DNA from: Carnobacterium jeotgali MS3
GTDB lineage: Bacteria > Bacillota > Bacilli > Lactobacillales > Carnobacteriaceae
Direction: 5' to 3'
DNA length: 64,000 nucleotides
Assembly (NCBI RefSeq): GCF_000745125.1
Contig: NZ_JQNF01000005.1
Coordinates: 620,001-684,000 of the forward strand
Part shown: positions 44,113 through 53,099 of the stretch, piece after piece
How the letters are laid out: the number at the start of each line of letters is the position of its first letter
Numbering within the stretch: the stretch's first letter is position 1
Translations under genes and position numbers: made by a program
Notes under the pieces: model-generated
Told to the model about the DNA's origin: nothing
Database searches by the model: none
What the model saw: only the letters and a program-made list of their open reading frames with translations

Positions 44113-44142
44113 CGTTATCTTGTTACCGGTAACAAGATAACG
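44113..44142. promoter_or_regulatory. Perfect 30-bp palindrome in maltose control region
   Basis: CGTTATCTTGTTACC is followed directly by its exact complement, with centre between 44127 and 44128. The core TGTTACCGGTAACA has the form of a LacI/GntR-subfamily operator (central CCGG). It sits between the two divergent promoters. The T/A content would also allow cruciform formation, but a protein site is more likely. Confidence 0.7.
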
Positions 44143-44210
44143 GAATTGCTTTAAATCAGTGTTTCTTTAACTCTGTTCATTAGGAGAGACAAAGTTTTAT
44201 CCTTTTCAAA

Positions 44211-44239
44211 TTGACAATGCAATCGTTTGCGCTTAAACT
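44211..44239 (+). promoter_or_regulatory. Promoter and operator of malP
   Basis: TTGACA (44211-44216) and TAAACT (44234-44239) are 17 bases apart. GCAATCGTTTGC (44219-44230) fills the spacer, so a LacI-type repressor bound here blocks polymerase directly. Confidence 0.75.
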
Positions 44240-44311
44240 TGCGTTAGCTAATAAAGAAAGCGTGAATTGCGAAAATAATTTTTATGCAATTCCTGCGATA
44301 GGAGGAAAAAA

Positions 44312-46597
44312 ATGTCATATACACAATTGTTTGAGATAGATGAATGGAAAGTTAGAACAACAGAATTGAATAAAGAAGAACGTCGCTTACAAGAAAGTTT
44401 AACAAGTATTGGAAACGGTTATATGGGTATGCGGGGTAATTTTGAAGAAGCTTATTCAGGGGACCATCATCAAGGAAGTTATATCGGTGGCGTTTGGTAT
44501 CCAGATAAAACACGTGTCGGCTGGTGGAAAAATGGCTATCCTGAATATTTTGGTAAAGTAATTAATACGATGAACTTTATCCAAGTTGATTTATTGATTG
44601 ATGGCGAAAAAGTTGATTTATATACCGATAAAGTAACCAATTTTGAGTTGGAATTAGATATGCAACATGGAATCTTGAGAAGAAGCTACTTAGTAGAAAA
44701 AGGCGGTAAAAAAGTTCAAGTTGTTGTAGAACGCTTTGTCAGTTTGGATCAAAAAGAACTGTGTGCCATTAAAATGGAAGTGACCAGTTTATCCGATCAA
44801 GTGAAAGTAGAAGTGATTCCAGCTCTTGATGGAAATGTAACTAATGAAGATTCGAATTATGATGAACAATTTTGGTTGCCTATTTCTCAAGAAACGACTA
44901 GCTTAGTTATTGAAACAAAACCGAATGATTTTGGTATTGATCAGTTTACAGTGGGCGCTACAATGTCAAATCACGTTACAAATTTAGAAAAAACAACAAA
45001 TTTTGTTTCTGAAATGAAAGTTTCAGAAACGTATGCTGGAATTTTAGCCGTTGGAGAAAAAGCTGTCATTGAAAAACGAATTGTATTAACGACTTCACGT
45101 GACTACAACAAAGAAGATGTGAAAAAGCAAAGTCAAGCAATCAGTAAACGTGTTGATCAATTATCAATTGAAGAATTGCGGATGCGCCATGAATCTCTTT
45201 GGTTAGAACGTTGGAAAAAAGCTGATATTGAAATCGGTGGAGACCCTGCTGCTCAACAAGGCATTCGTTTCAATTTATTCCAATTGTTTTCAACTTATTA
45301 TGGTGAAGATACACGATTGAACATTGGACCTAAAGGCTTTACTGGTGAAAAATATGGTGGAGCAACGTATTGGGATACTGAAGCATATGCTGTACCGTTG
45401 TATTTAGCTTTAGCAGATCCAAAAATTACAGAAAATCTATTAAATTACCGTTACAATCAATTGCCACAAGCAGAACACAATGCTAGACAACAAGGTTTGA
45501 AAGGTGCTTTATACCCAATGGTAACCTTCACAGGCGTGGAATGCCACAATGAATGGGAAATCACTTTTGAAGAGATTCACCGTAATGGTGCGATGGCTTA
45601 TGCTATCTACAACTACACAAATTACACTGGCGATGAAAGCTATTTAAAAGAAAAAGGATTGGATGTGTTAGTAGGCATCAGTCGCTTTTGGGCAGACCGT
45701 GTACATTATAACCGCAGAAAAGACCAATACATGATGCATGGCGTAACTGGTCCGAATGAATACGAAAATAATGTCAATAACAACTGGTATACAAACAAGT
45801 TAGCCGTTTGGACATTGAAATATACGCTAGAATCTTTACTATTGTCAGCAGACAAAAAAGAAAGTTTACAAGTAACCGAACAAGAAATCGGGAAATGGCA
45901 AGAAATCATTGAGAAAATGTACTATCCTTATGATGAAGAAGAGCAAGTTTTTGTTCAACACGATACTTTCTTAGACAAAGAATTGCGTCCAGTTTCTGAA
46001 TTAGATGTAGCAGATCTGCCATTAAACCAAAAATGGTCATGGGATAAGATTCTTCGTTCGCCTTTTATTAAACAAGCAGATGTTTTACAAGGAATCTACT
46101 TCTTTAAAGAAATGTACACTATGGAAGAAATTGAGCGTAATTTTGATTTTTACGAACCAATGACGGTACATGAGTCTAGTTTATCTCCAAGTATCCATGC
46201 GATTTTAGCAGCAGATATTGGCAAAATGGACAAAGCTGTTGAATTTTATGAACGTACGGCACGATTGGATTTAGATAATTATAATAATGATACAGAAGAT
46301 GGGTTGCACATCACCTCTATGACAGGAAGCTGGTTGACGATTGTTCAAGGCTTTGCAGGAATGCAGACGGTTAACGGACAACTATCGTTTAGACCTTATT
46401 TGCCAGAAAACTGGACGAATTATGCTTTCCATATCAATTATCGAGGACGCTTATTGAAAATTAACGTGACGAGTGAAGAAGTATCAATCGTATTGCTTGA
46501 TGGTGAGTCTTTGGAGCTAGCTGTTTACGATGAAGCAGTCGTTTTGAATGATATATACAGTGCAAGAACCAAATCACCAAATAAAACAACTAACTAA
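44312..46597 (+). CDS. malP: Maltose phosphorylase (GH65)
   Basis: The 761-residue enzyme splits maltose, or here maltose released from maltose phosphate, with phosphate into glucose and beta-glucose 1-phosphate. The GH65 signature is clear: an N-terminal beta-sandwich, a (alpha/alpha)6 barrel with [26 protein letters not shown], and [17 protein letters not shown] with the catalytic acid Glu in PNEYE. The length equals Lactobacillus and Enterococcus enzymes. ATG follows GATAGGAGG. It is the first gene of the rightward operon. Confidence 0.95.
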   Translation: MSYTQLFEIDEWKVRTTELNKEERRLQESLTSIGNGYMGMRGNFEEAYSGDHHQGSYIGGVWYPDKTRVGWWKNGYPEYFGKVINTMNFIQVDLLIDGEKVDLYTDKVTNFELELDMQHGILRRSYLVEKGGKKVQVVVERFVSLDQKELCAIKMEVTSLSDQVKVEVIPALDGNVTNEDSNYDEQFWLPISQETTSLVIETKPNDFGIDQFTVGATMSNHVTNLEKTTNFVSEMKVSETYAGILAVGEKAVIEKRIVLTTSRDYNKEDVKKQSQAISKRVDQLSIEELRMRHESLWLERWKKADIEIGGDPAAQQGIRFNLFQLFSTYYGEDTRLNIGPKGFTGEKYGGATYWDTEAYAVPLYLALADPKITENLLNYRYNQLPQAEHNARQQGLKGALYPMVTFTGVECHNEWEITFEEIHRNGAMAYAIYNYTNYTGDESYLKEKGLDVLVGISRFWADRVHYNRRKDQYMMHGVTGPNEYENNVNNNWYTNKLAVWTLKYTLESLLLSADKKESLQVTEQEIGKWQEIIEKMYYPYDEEEQVFVQHDTFLDKELRPVSELDVADLPLNQKWSWDKILRSPFIKQADVLQGIYFFKEMYTMEEIERNFDFYEPMTVHESSLSPSIHAILAADIGKMDKAVEFYERTARLDLDNYNNDTEDGLHITSMTGSWLTIVQGFAGMQTVNGQLSFRPYLPENWTNYAFHINYRGRLLKINVTSEEVSIVLLDGESLELAVYDEAVVLNDIYSARTKSPNKTTN

Positions 46598-46615
46598 CAG
46601 GAAGGAAGATACTCT

Positions 46616-47287
46616 ATGAAAGCAGTACTATTTGATTTAGACGGCGTGATTACAGATACAGCTGTCTACCATTATGAAGCATGGAAAGCATTAGGAACTA
46701 AGCTTGGTATCGAAATCGATGAGGAGTTTAATGAACAATTAAAAGGAGTGAGTCGGACAGACTCATTGAACCTCATTTTAGAAAAAGGCAACAAACAAGA
46801 TGCTTATACAGAAGCAGAAAAAGTAGCAATGGCTACAGAGAAAAACGACTTATACAAAACATTAATCGAAAAAATGTCGCCAACAGATTTGTTGCCTGGA
46901 ATCAAAAATTTATTAGATGAACTAAAAACAAAGTCTATTTTGATTGGCTTAGCCTCTGCCAGTCAAAATGGACCGATAATCTTAGACAAACTGCAAATTA
47001 CCGATTATTTTAATGAAATTGTTGACCCTGCTAAATTAAAAGCGGGTAAACCAGATCCAGAAATTTTTGTGACTGGTGCTCAACAACTTGGTGTTGATGT
47101 GAGTGAGTGTGTGGGTGTAGAAGATGCAGCAGCTGGCGTGGATTCAATCAATGCTGCTCATATGGTTTCTGTTGGTGTTGGCGAAGCTAAGAATTTAGGT
47201 AAAGCGACAAGAGTTGTCCCAAGTACGAGCGATTTGACAGCAGCACTATTAATGGATGTATGGAGTGAAACTGTTGGACGCGCATAA
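46616..47287 (+). CDS. pgmB: Beta-phosphoglucomutase
   Basis: The 223-residue HAD enzyme turns beta-glucose 1-phosphate from MalP into glucose 6-phosphate. The nucleophile motif FDLDGVITDT (D8, acid-base D10) is at the start, with a cap domain next (LKGVSRTDSLNLIL), then GLASASQNGP and the metal motif GVEDAAAGVDS. The gene order after malP matches the E. faecalis malB position. It overlaps the epimerase start by 32 bases if ATG 47256 is used. Confidence 0.94.
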   Translation: MKAVLFDLDGVITDTAVYHYEAWKALGTKLGIEIDEEFNEQLKGVSRTDSLNLILEKGNKQDAYTEAEKVAMATEKNDLYKTLIEKMSPTDLLPGIKNLLDELKTKSILIGLASASQNGPIILDKLQITDYFNEIVDPAKLKAGKPDPEIFVTGAQQLGVDVSECVGVEDAAAGVDSINAAHMVSVGVGEAKNLGKATRVVPSTSDLTAALLMDVWSETVGRA

Positions 47288-48281
47288 ACGACATTATGGT
47301 TGGCATGAAGGGCAAGAAGTTTTTGAGTACGTTCTTACTAATGATCAACAAGCTGTTTTTCGTTGTATCAATTATGGAGCGGTTGTAACGAAAATCGAAG
47401 TGCCTGATCAGTTAGGAAAAATAGAAAATGTCGTACTCGGATTTAATCAGTTTGAAGATTATGTAACGGACTCGCCATATTTTGGTGCTTTTGTTGGAAG
47501 AGTAGCAGGTCGTATCGCTGATGGTGCATGGTCAGATTATCAACTAACAAAAAACGAGAGAGAACATCATATTCACGGCGGAAATCAAACTTTCAGTCAA
47601 GTTGTTTGGGACAGTCAATTAGTCAAAGAACAAGATAAAATCGGTGTGTCTTTTTCATTTGTCAGTCCAGATGGAGACAACGGGTATCCAGGAAATCTCA
47701 GCGTGACGGTCACCTATTATTGGACCAATGAGAATGTGTGGGAAATGCTAATCACTGCTAAATCGGATCAAGAAACGCTGTTTAACCCTACAAATCACAC
47801 GTATTTTAATCTGAGCGGACAAACGAAACGAAACGTATTGAATCACACTCTTCAAATGGAAGCAGCAAACTATGCGGAAACGAATGAATCTAAATTGCCG
47901 ACTGGACGCTTGCTTCCTGTTGCGCAGACAGCTTTCGATTTTAGAGAACCTAAAAAGATGGATTTAGCCATTCAAGACCGGCCTGTAGGATTTGATACGC
48001 CATTTAAATTATCAGGAAACAAAACTATTCGACTTGATGATCCAGATAGTGGTCGAATCTTAAAGATGGAAACAAACCGAGAAGCCGTAGTGGTATTTTC
48101 AACTACAGGTATGGAAGAAGAATACCTGGTGGACGGTGAAAAAATGAGCAGTCATCGAGGAATTGCCTTGGAAACCCAAGAATTACCTGATGCAATAAAT
48201 CATCCTCAATTTTGCTCTATCGTGATTGAACCGGGAAAAACATATCATTATTGGACAAAGTATACGTTTACAACGCATTAA
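47256..48281 (+). CDS. malM: Aldose 1-epimerase (maltose operon mutarotase)
   Basis: The 341-residue galactose mutarotase-like enzyme equilibrates alpha and beta sugars. Motifs are VVTKIEVPDQLGKIENVVLG, GRVAGRIADG, HHIHGGNQTF with the catalytic His pair, NPTNHTYFNLSG and the end EPGKTYHY. The start is uncertain: ATG 47256 overlaps pgmB, while TTG 47274 lies nine bases after GGAG. Matches malM of the E. faecalis operon. Confidence 0.88.
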   Translation: MYGVKLLDAHKRHYGWHEGQEVFEYVLTNDQQAVFRCINYGAVVTKIEVPDQLGKIENVVLGFNQFEDYVTDSPYFGAFVGRVAGRIADGAWSDYQLTKNEREHHIHGGNQTFSQVVWDSQLVKEQDKIGVSFSFVSPDGDNGYPGNLSVTVTYYWTNENVWEMLITAKSDQETLFNPTNHTYFNLSGQTKRNVLNHTLQMEAANYAETNESKLPTGRLLPVAQTAFDFREPKKMDLAIQDRPVGFDTPFKLSGNKTIRLDDPDSGRILKMETNREAVVVFSTTGMEEEYLVDGEKMSSHRGIALETQELPDAINHPQFCSIVIEPGKTYHYWTKYTFTTH

Positions 48282-48318
48282 ATATAGCCTAGAATAAAGG
48301 AAGAAAGGATGTGCGCAG

Positions 48319-49344
48319 ATGTCAGTCACAATCAAAGATGTAGCCAAAAAAGCTGGAGTAGCCACTTCAACTGTCTCGCGCACCATCCAAGATTCTCCCA
48401 GCATCAGTGAAAAAACAAAACAAAATGTTCGACGTGTGATGAAAGAAATGGGGTACCGCCCAAATTTAACCGCACGCGGATTGGTGAATCAAACGACACA
48501 AACGATTGGAGTTATTTTGCCCGTATCTCAAGGGCAAGGTTTTCAAAACACTTTTTTTCTCAGTATGATTCGAGGAATAAGCAAGGCATGCAACGAAAAG
48601 AAATACATGGTTTCGCTTGCTTCTGGAACGACAGAAGCAGAATTGTTGGAGAGTATCCAAACAATGGCTGAAGGTGGTCGCGTCGATGGATTTATCGTTT
48701 TGTATTCTAAAAAAGATGATCCAATCATTGAATACCTGCACCAAGAAAAAACACCATATGTGATGATTGGAAAACCATATAAATATGAAAATGAAATGCT
48801 TTACGTAGACAATGACAATATTATTGCTGGAAAAGATGCAACAAATTATTTGTTGCAGTTGGGGCATAAAAAAATTGTTTTTGTTGGAGAAAACACTAAA
48901 CAAATGGTGATTCAAGCGCGTTTAAAAGGCTATACGCGTGCGTTAGAAGATGCTGGAGTTCTAGTAGACCCAAATTTGATTCTGGATGTGACCCTTCCAA
49001 AAGCAGCTTATCGTAAAAAAACGCAGCAACTTTTTGAAACTGATGATTTTCCGACGGGGATTGTAGCTAGTGATGATTTAATTGCTTTGAATATGAGTTA
49101 TTTACTTAGTGAGTTTGGTTTGAAAATACCAAACGATGTTTCGATAATCGGCTTTAATAATTCTATTTTTGCTGAAAAGTTCCGTCCTGAATTAACTTCG
49201 ATTGATTTGCATACTGATTCGTTGACTTCACAAGCAGTGTATCAACTGATTCAATTGATCTTAGGCAAACAAACATTAGCAGTCAAAATCATTTTACCTC
49301 ATCAAATCATCGAAAGACAATCCTGTATAAGAAATGATAACTAG
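48319..49344 (+). CDS. malR: LacI-family maltose regulator
   Basis: The 341-residue repressor has an N-terminal LacI helix-turn-helix (VTIKDVAKKAGVATSTVSRT) with the hinge MGYRPNLTARGL. The periplasmic-binding-protein-like core follows (GVILPVSQGQGFQ, VDGFIVLYSKKD, LLSEFGLKIPNDVSIIGFNNS). It closes the malP operon and most likely binds the GCAA-CG-TTGC sites between malT and malP. E. faecalis malR has the same place. Confidence 0.9.
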   Translation: MSVTIKDVAKKAGVATSTVSRTIQDSPSISEKTKQNVRRVMKEMGYRPNLTARGLVNQTTQTIGVILPVSQGQGFQNTFFLSMIRGISKACNEKKYMVSLASGTTEAELLESIQTMAEGGRVDGFIVLYSKKDDPIIEYLHQEKTPYVMIGKPYKYENEMLYVDNDNIIAGKDATNYLLQLGHKKIVFVGENTKQMVIQARLKGYTRALEDAGVLVDPNLILDVTLPKAAYRKKTQQLFETDDFPTGIVASDDLIALNMSYLLSEFGLKIPNDVSIIGFNNSIFAEKFRPELTSIDLHTDSLTSQAVYQLIQLILGKQTLAVKIILPHQIIERQSCIRNDN

Positions 49345-49392
49345 AAAAAAGCTGCCACCCTCCTTTTCAATAAAAGAGGGTGGCAGCTTTTT
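49345..49392 (+). terminator. Strong terminator after malR
   Basis: AAAAAAGCTGCCACCCTC pairs perfectly with GAGGGTGGCAGCTTTTT through a 13-base loop, with a T-run. It ends the maltose operon. Confidence 0.92.
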
Positions 49393-49650
49393 CTATAGGA
49401 TCTGCTTTCTTCTTCTTCATCAAGTGATATTGGCAGGGTAAATGTTTATTTACAATAGATAAAATTAGATAAAGCCGTGCGTGCATTAAAATGTAAACCA
49501 ATGGTTGCTAGATGTAAACCAAACGGTGCGTTACTTTTCAAATGAAATAAGAGATAATAGGACTCGTAAGTATTATTTCCGGTATTTATTTTAACTGGTA
49601 TTCTGTTTTAGATTATTTTCTAAATTGAGTAAGCATAAGGGGGGATAACA

Positions 49651-49821
49651 ATGAAAGTAACCAAAATATCCATGATTATAGCTATCATTATTGGAATAGT
49701 ATTCTTATTTATTATTCCTTCTGCTAAACAAACGCTTTATTTTTTGCCGCTAATAATCATTGTCAATATAATTAGAATTTGGGAAAAGGCTGTAAATAAC
49801 AACAATCAAACTAAACATTGA
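49651..49821 (+). CDS. Small two-helix membrane protein
   Basis: The 56-residue ORF has ATG after AAGGGGGG. Two hydrophobic segments (ISMIIAIIIGIVFLFIIPSA and LYFLPLIIIVNIIRIW) and a polar Asn-rich tail are seen. It is the first of several small membrane proteins in 49.6-52.4 kb. Function unknown. The 250 bases upstream (49393-49650) show no gene. Confidence 0.55.
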   Translation: MKVTKISMIIAIIIGIVFLFIIPSAKQTLYFLPLIIIVNIIRIWEKAVNNNNQTKH

Positions 49822-50140
49822 TGGTTATTATTTTAAAATGGATGAATCACTTGTATGTTGCTATAAATATGTGGATATTTTTTAGTTGTTTTAGGTAATT
49901 TTTCTTCTCTGAAAACCAGAATTGGTTGACAGAAATTCTTTAATCAAGGTTGCGATGAAAAATATAAAACTTAAATATAGATGTTTACCTTGAGGAAAAA
50001 ATAATGGTGCAGTTTTGGCATTACTAAATATTTTGAAAGCTAGACTTATGATTTTTCTTGAAAAAGATGTTTGATAGTAAAGTTAATTTATCTACAAATA
50101 CTCTAGAAAGTACTATAAAAGTATCAAGGGAGGAGATGTT
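49822..50140. other. Intergenic stretch without recognised gene
   Basis: No frame with a start and binding site is seen in these 319 AT-rich bases. There is no clear hairpin with a T-run. It separates two small membrane-protein genes and may hold the promoter of the second. Confidence 0.5.
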
Positions 50141-50429
50141 TTGAAAAATAATATGTACTATATCCTAATGATTTTTTATTTTCTTTTTATTATACCCTTA
50201 TTTTGTACCACAATATCTTTCTTTAGATGGTTTTCTATTAAGTTGGTTGTTATTTGTAGCTTTAACGGCCACGTTGATTAGATTAATAATGTCGTATTTG
50301 AAAAAAAAAAAGATAATTAATTTCATCTATCCCTTTTATAGTATTTGCATTAAACTAAAAACGATAATATGTTTTTGGTTCCAAAAATTATTCTTTATAG
50401 ATCTAAGACTATTTACATTGAAGCTATAG
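50141..50429 (+). pseudogene. Frameshifted small membrane protein gene
   Basis: TTG 50141 after AGGGAGGAG starts a 46-residue frame (MKNNMYYILMIFYFLFIIPL) that leaves the hydrophobic pattern after the TTATTTTG run near 50200. A second frame carries on with VPQYLSLDGFLLSWLLF, then ATLIRLIMSYLKKKK, to a stop at 50429. Deleting one T near 50200 joins them into one normal two-helix membrane protein. The tail after the poly-A run (KKKKI onwards) is untidy, so a second defect is possible. Confidence 0.55.
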
Positions 50430-50466
50430 TTTATTTAGATACTCAAAAAAGAAAAGAGGTACTCAA

Positions 50467-50559
50467 GTGAAAAAATACAATAAAATACTCATTGCTTTGG
50501 TCATCATACTGGCTGTTCTTGTTCTTGCTCCAGTTATTATATACTTAGTTTATAGTTGA
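50467..50559 (+). CDS. 30-residue single-helix membrane peptide
   Basis: GTG 50467 follows AAAGAGGTACTC. After MKKYNK the whole product is one hydrophobic helix (ILIALVIILAVLVLAPVII). Such mini-proteins occur alone or with membrane stress systems; nothing more can be read. Short length keeps confidence low. Confidence 0.4.
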   Translation: MKKYNKILIALVIILAVLVLAPVIIYLVYS

Positions 50560-50585
50560 TTTCATTTAAAAGGTAGGGAATGAAT

Positions 50586-50981
50586 ATGAAAAAGAATATG
50601 AGCGTTCTTCTCGCAAAAGTCATTTATAGCTTATTCATAATGGCAACGATAATAGCTCTTATAGTTGTTTATAAAAACATAGAGAATCCTGTTTCTACTA
50701 ATTTTTTATTGGGTTATGTCCTTTTTGCAGTCTTGATGGTTATTTATATTCCTATTATCACTATTGTGAATGCAAGAAATTTTACATGGAATCAAATAAG
50801 AAAAAGAATTGTTAAATTTACTAGCTTATTAATATTGTTTACTGCAGTAAATTATTGTTTTGATTACATAGTTCGACCAACTGAGATAGATTTGCTGAAA
50901 AATGCCAGTACTGGTTTAGGAGTATCATTTGGCATAGCTTTTTTTGATATCGTATTTTCAAAAAATAAAACGACGGTATAA
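50586..50981 (+). CDS. Multi-pass membrane protein, unknown
   Basis: The 131-residue protein has three or four hydrophobic helices (VIYSLFIMATIIALIVV, LLGYVLFAVLMVIYIPIITIV, FTSLLILFTAVNYCFDYIV) and a short tail. ATG 50586 lies seven bases after GTAGGG; ATG 50580 abuts it. It is followed 19 bases later by a GNAT gene and may be cotranscribed. Family not recognised. Confidence 0.65.
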   Translation: MKKNMSVLLAKVIYSLFIMATIIALIVVYKNIENPVSTNFLLGYVLFAVLMVIYIPIITIVNARNFTWNQIRKRIVKFTSLLILFTAVNYCFDYIVRPTEIDLLKNASTGLGVSFGIAFFDIVFSKNKTTV

Positions 50982-51000
50982 ATAAGAAAGGGGACAGCTA

Positions 51001-51531
51001 ATGAGTAGAGTTGACTACCGAGAAATCACAAAAGAAAGTGAACTAGATTTACGCCTGCCAAATGAATCATTCGACGTATTTGGCAAATTAATTGTCAGTC
51101 GTCTAAATGAGAACTGGAAAACAGATATAGAGTTATTTAGCGAAGTTCATTCTATGGTGTTTCCCAATGAAGCATATCAGTTTGAAGAAATGAATAAAGA
51201 CGGGTTTGCTCTGGGTGCTTATGAAGGTGGTAATTGTATTGGCTTAGCTGTTTTTAAAGCAAATTGGAACAGCTACATGTACGTTTATGATTTGAAAGTG
51301 AATCAAAAATTTCGCAAAAAAGGGATTGCCGAAGAATTGATTTCCAGAGGATTGAAAATAGCTCTGAAACTAGGTTATGTAGGATTGTACACTGTTGCGC
51401 AAGACAATAACATAGCTGCGTGCACATTTTACTTAAAACAAAAATTTATCATCGGCGGACTAAATACCAATGATTATAAGCATACAAAACAAGAAGGAAA
51501 GTCAGACATCTATTTTTACTTAGAAGGATAA
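51001..51531 (+). CDS. GNAT-family N-acetyltransferase
   Basis: The 176-residue protein shows a GNAT fold with the acetyl-CoA motif A VYDLKVNQKFRKKGIAEELI and motif B (GYVGLYTVAQDNNIAACTFY). The first half resembles streptothricin acetyltransferase and related enzymes, but the substrate cannot be inferred. ATG follows AAAGGGGACAGC. It stands alone after the membrane protein gene. Confidence 0.85.
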   Translation: MSRVDYREITKESELDLRLPNESFDVFGKLIVSRLNENWKTDIELFSEVHSMVFPNEAYQFEEMNKDGFALGAYEGGNCIGLAVFKANWNSYMYVYDLKVNQKFRKKGIAEELISRGLKIALKLGYVGLYTVAQDNNIAACTFYLKQKFIIGGLNTNDYKHTKQEGKSDIYFYLEG

Positions 51532-51631
51532 AGGAAAAAAACAGCTGGGTTTTTATTAAAATAGGACGAAGCTTTACCAGTAATAACAATAAAAATGAAA
51601 TATCCAGAAAAGATGGGAGGAATAGATCAAA

Positions 51632-51826
51632 GTGAAAGCAGTATTCCAGATTGTCTCATTTTTAATGTTCATATCTCTGATCATTATTTATATTAATTAT
51701 GTTAATTATTATGATCACTTAATTTGGTTTCCGGGGATATTATTATTCGCAGGACTAGTTTTTAATTGGTATCTTTTTTCTAACCTTTTCACTAAATTGC
51801 GTAAGCAGAAAGAGGATAAAAAATAA
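51632..51826 (+). CDS. Small two-helix membrane protein (paralogue A)
   Basis: The 64-residue protein starts at GTG 51632 after GGGAGG. Two hydrophobic helices (IVSFLMFISLIIIYINYV and LIWFPGILLFAGLVFNWYLF) precede a charged tail KLRKQKEDKK. Its second half is clearly alike to the protein at 52243 (LIW-PG, FNWY, KL). Function unknown. Confidence 0.65.
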   Translation: MKAVFQIVSFLMFISLIIIYINYVNYYDHLIWFPGILLFAGLVFNWYLFSNLFTKLRKQKEDKK

Positions 51827-51901
51827 TTCAGATTCTATAGACGGTTTATTTAGCTTCTGATTAGATTTTTACTCATATTATCAAGGCATGCGAGCGAATG
51901 A

Positions 51902-52105
51902 ATGTCAAAGGGGATGATATTTACGTTTAAATCAGAAAAATTTTATAAGTTTACTGGATTAATGATTGTTTCAATTGGATATATCAGAGTATCCGCAACA
52001 GGAGATTTTAGTAAAGGTAGATATTTAATCTTAGTCGGTTTATTGATTCAAATGATGGGATTACCATTTTATTTTCGTAAACGTTATAATAAAAAACAAA
52101 AATAA
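51902..52105 (+). CDS. Small membrane protein, unknown
   Basis: The 67-residue protein has two hydrophobic stretches (FTGLMIVSIGYIRVSATG and YLILVGLLIQMMGLPFYF) and a basic end RKRYNKKQK. ATG 51902 has only a weak binding site. It lies between the two paralogous small membrane proteins. Function unknown. Confidence 0.5.
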   Translation: MSKGMIFTFKSEKFYKFTGLMIVSIGYIRVSATGDFSKGRYLILVGLLIQMMGLPFYFRKRYNKKQK

Positions 52106-52242
52106 TTGTTTATTGTAATTTTTATTACAAAGTATAGACAGAATACAAATTAGTCCGTAATTAAAAACTCTAGAGCTCTACAAGTGAAACAGCCATAATC
52201 TATTTGCTAATAAACGTATTATAAGGATAGGTGAATTACAAT

Positions 52243-52440
52243 ATGAAAGCGATAAAAATACTCATTCATCTGGTTACAATTGTGTTGTTGATTGTCCTTG
52301 GATTTAGTTATGTTAAATATATCAAACTTGAAGCTAACTTAATATGGATTCCTGGTTTTTTATCTTTTTTTGCTATTTGTTTTAATTGGTATTTCTACTC
52401 GAAATTATTTAATAAATTAAGTAAGGATAAAAAGAAATAA
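52243..52440 (+). CDS. Small two-helix membrane protein (paralogue B)
   Basis: The 65-residue protein is a paralogue of that at 51632: both start MKA, share LIW-PG and FNWY, and end in a Lys-rich tail. ATG 52243 lies nine bases after GGATAGGTG; GTG 52231 is less likely. A strong terminator follows at 52517. Confidence 0.65.
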   Translation: MKAIKILIHLVTIVLLIVLGFSYVKYIKLEANLIWIPGFLSFFAICFNWYFYSKLFNKLSKDKKK

Positions 52441-52516
52441 AAAAACATGAAGTTGGATAAAGTCTTGTTTATAGAACCTTATTAAAGTTGAAACAGACGT
52501 GATATCTCTAACTAAA

Positions 52517-52556
52517 CAAAAGACCACCACTTTATTAGTAGAGTGGTGGTCTTTTA
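52517..52556. terminator. Bidirectional terminator
   Basis: AAAAGACCACCACT pairs perfectly with AGTGGTGGTCTTTT around a 10-base loop. It ends the rightward small membrane-protein region and the leftward gene that stops at 52558. Confidence 0.9.
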
Positions 52557-52557
52557 T

Positions 52558-52881
52558 TCAGTTGGATAATGAAACCTTTTTCTTTTTTTGTTTTTTAGAA
52601 CTAATCCAAAAGAATGTATTGAAAGCCAATACTCCAGAGATTAAAATAATGACACACATTCTTAATGCGACATACGTATCCAACAAAGTTGCCCAGTCTC
52701 CCTGGCTAATCCATTGTATGACTTGCATTAAAAGTATAGATAAACTAAGAAATGCCAGGCCTAAGCTGACCGTGAGTTTATTTGAAGAAAAATCTTTTTT
52801 CGATAAACTATAAAGTGGAATAATCCAGCTTCCCAAACCTAAAAGCAATACCAATATCAGACCAACTTCTTCTAAAAACAT
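52558..52881 (-). CDS. Three-helix membrane protein, unknown
   Basis: The 107-residue protein has three hydrophobic helices (VGLILVLLLGLGSWIIPLY, VSLGLAFLSLSILLMQVI and CVIILISGVLAFNTFFWI) and a lysine-rich end. ATG 52881 follows AAAGGAGAG. Single gene with its own terminator. I do not recognise the family. Confidence 0.65.
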   Translation of the reverse strand: MFLEEVGLILVLLLGLGSWIIPLYSLSKKDFSSNKLTVSLGLAFLSLSILLMQVIQWISQGDWATLLDTYVALRMCVIILISGVLAFNTFFWISSKKQKKKKVSLSN

Positions 52882-53099
52882 AATTATTTTCTCTCCTTTA
52901 TGTTTAGTCTATTTTATTTCTATTACAAAACCTTAATTGATTTTAGTATACATTCTCTTATTAAGAATGACCAAGTTTTAACTATTTTATTTTACTTAAG
53001 ATTTAATTTTGAGCTTCTTAAACCTTTTTGTTTTTTCATATAAATTGCTTGAAATAAGTGCATTTTTTTACTTTTTATCAAACCTCTTTAGGTGATATT

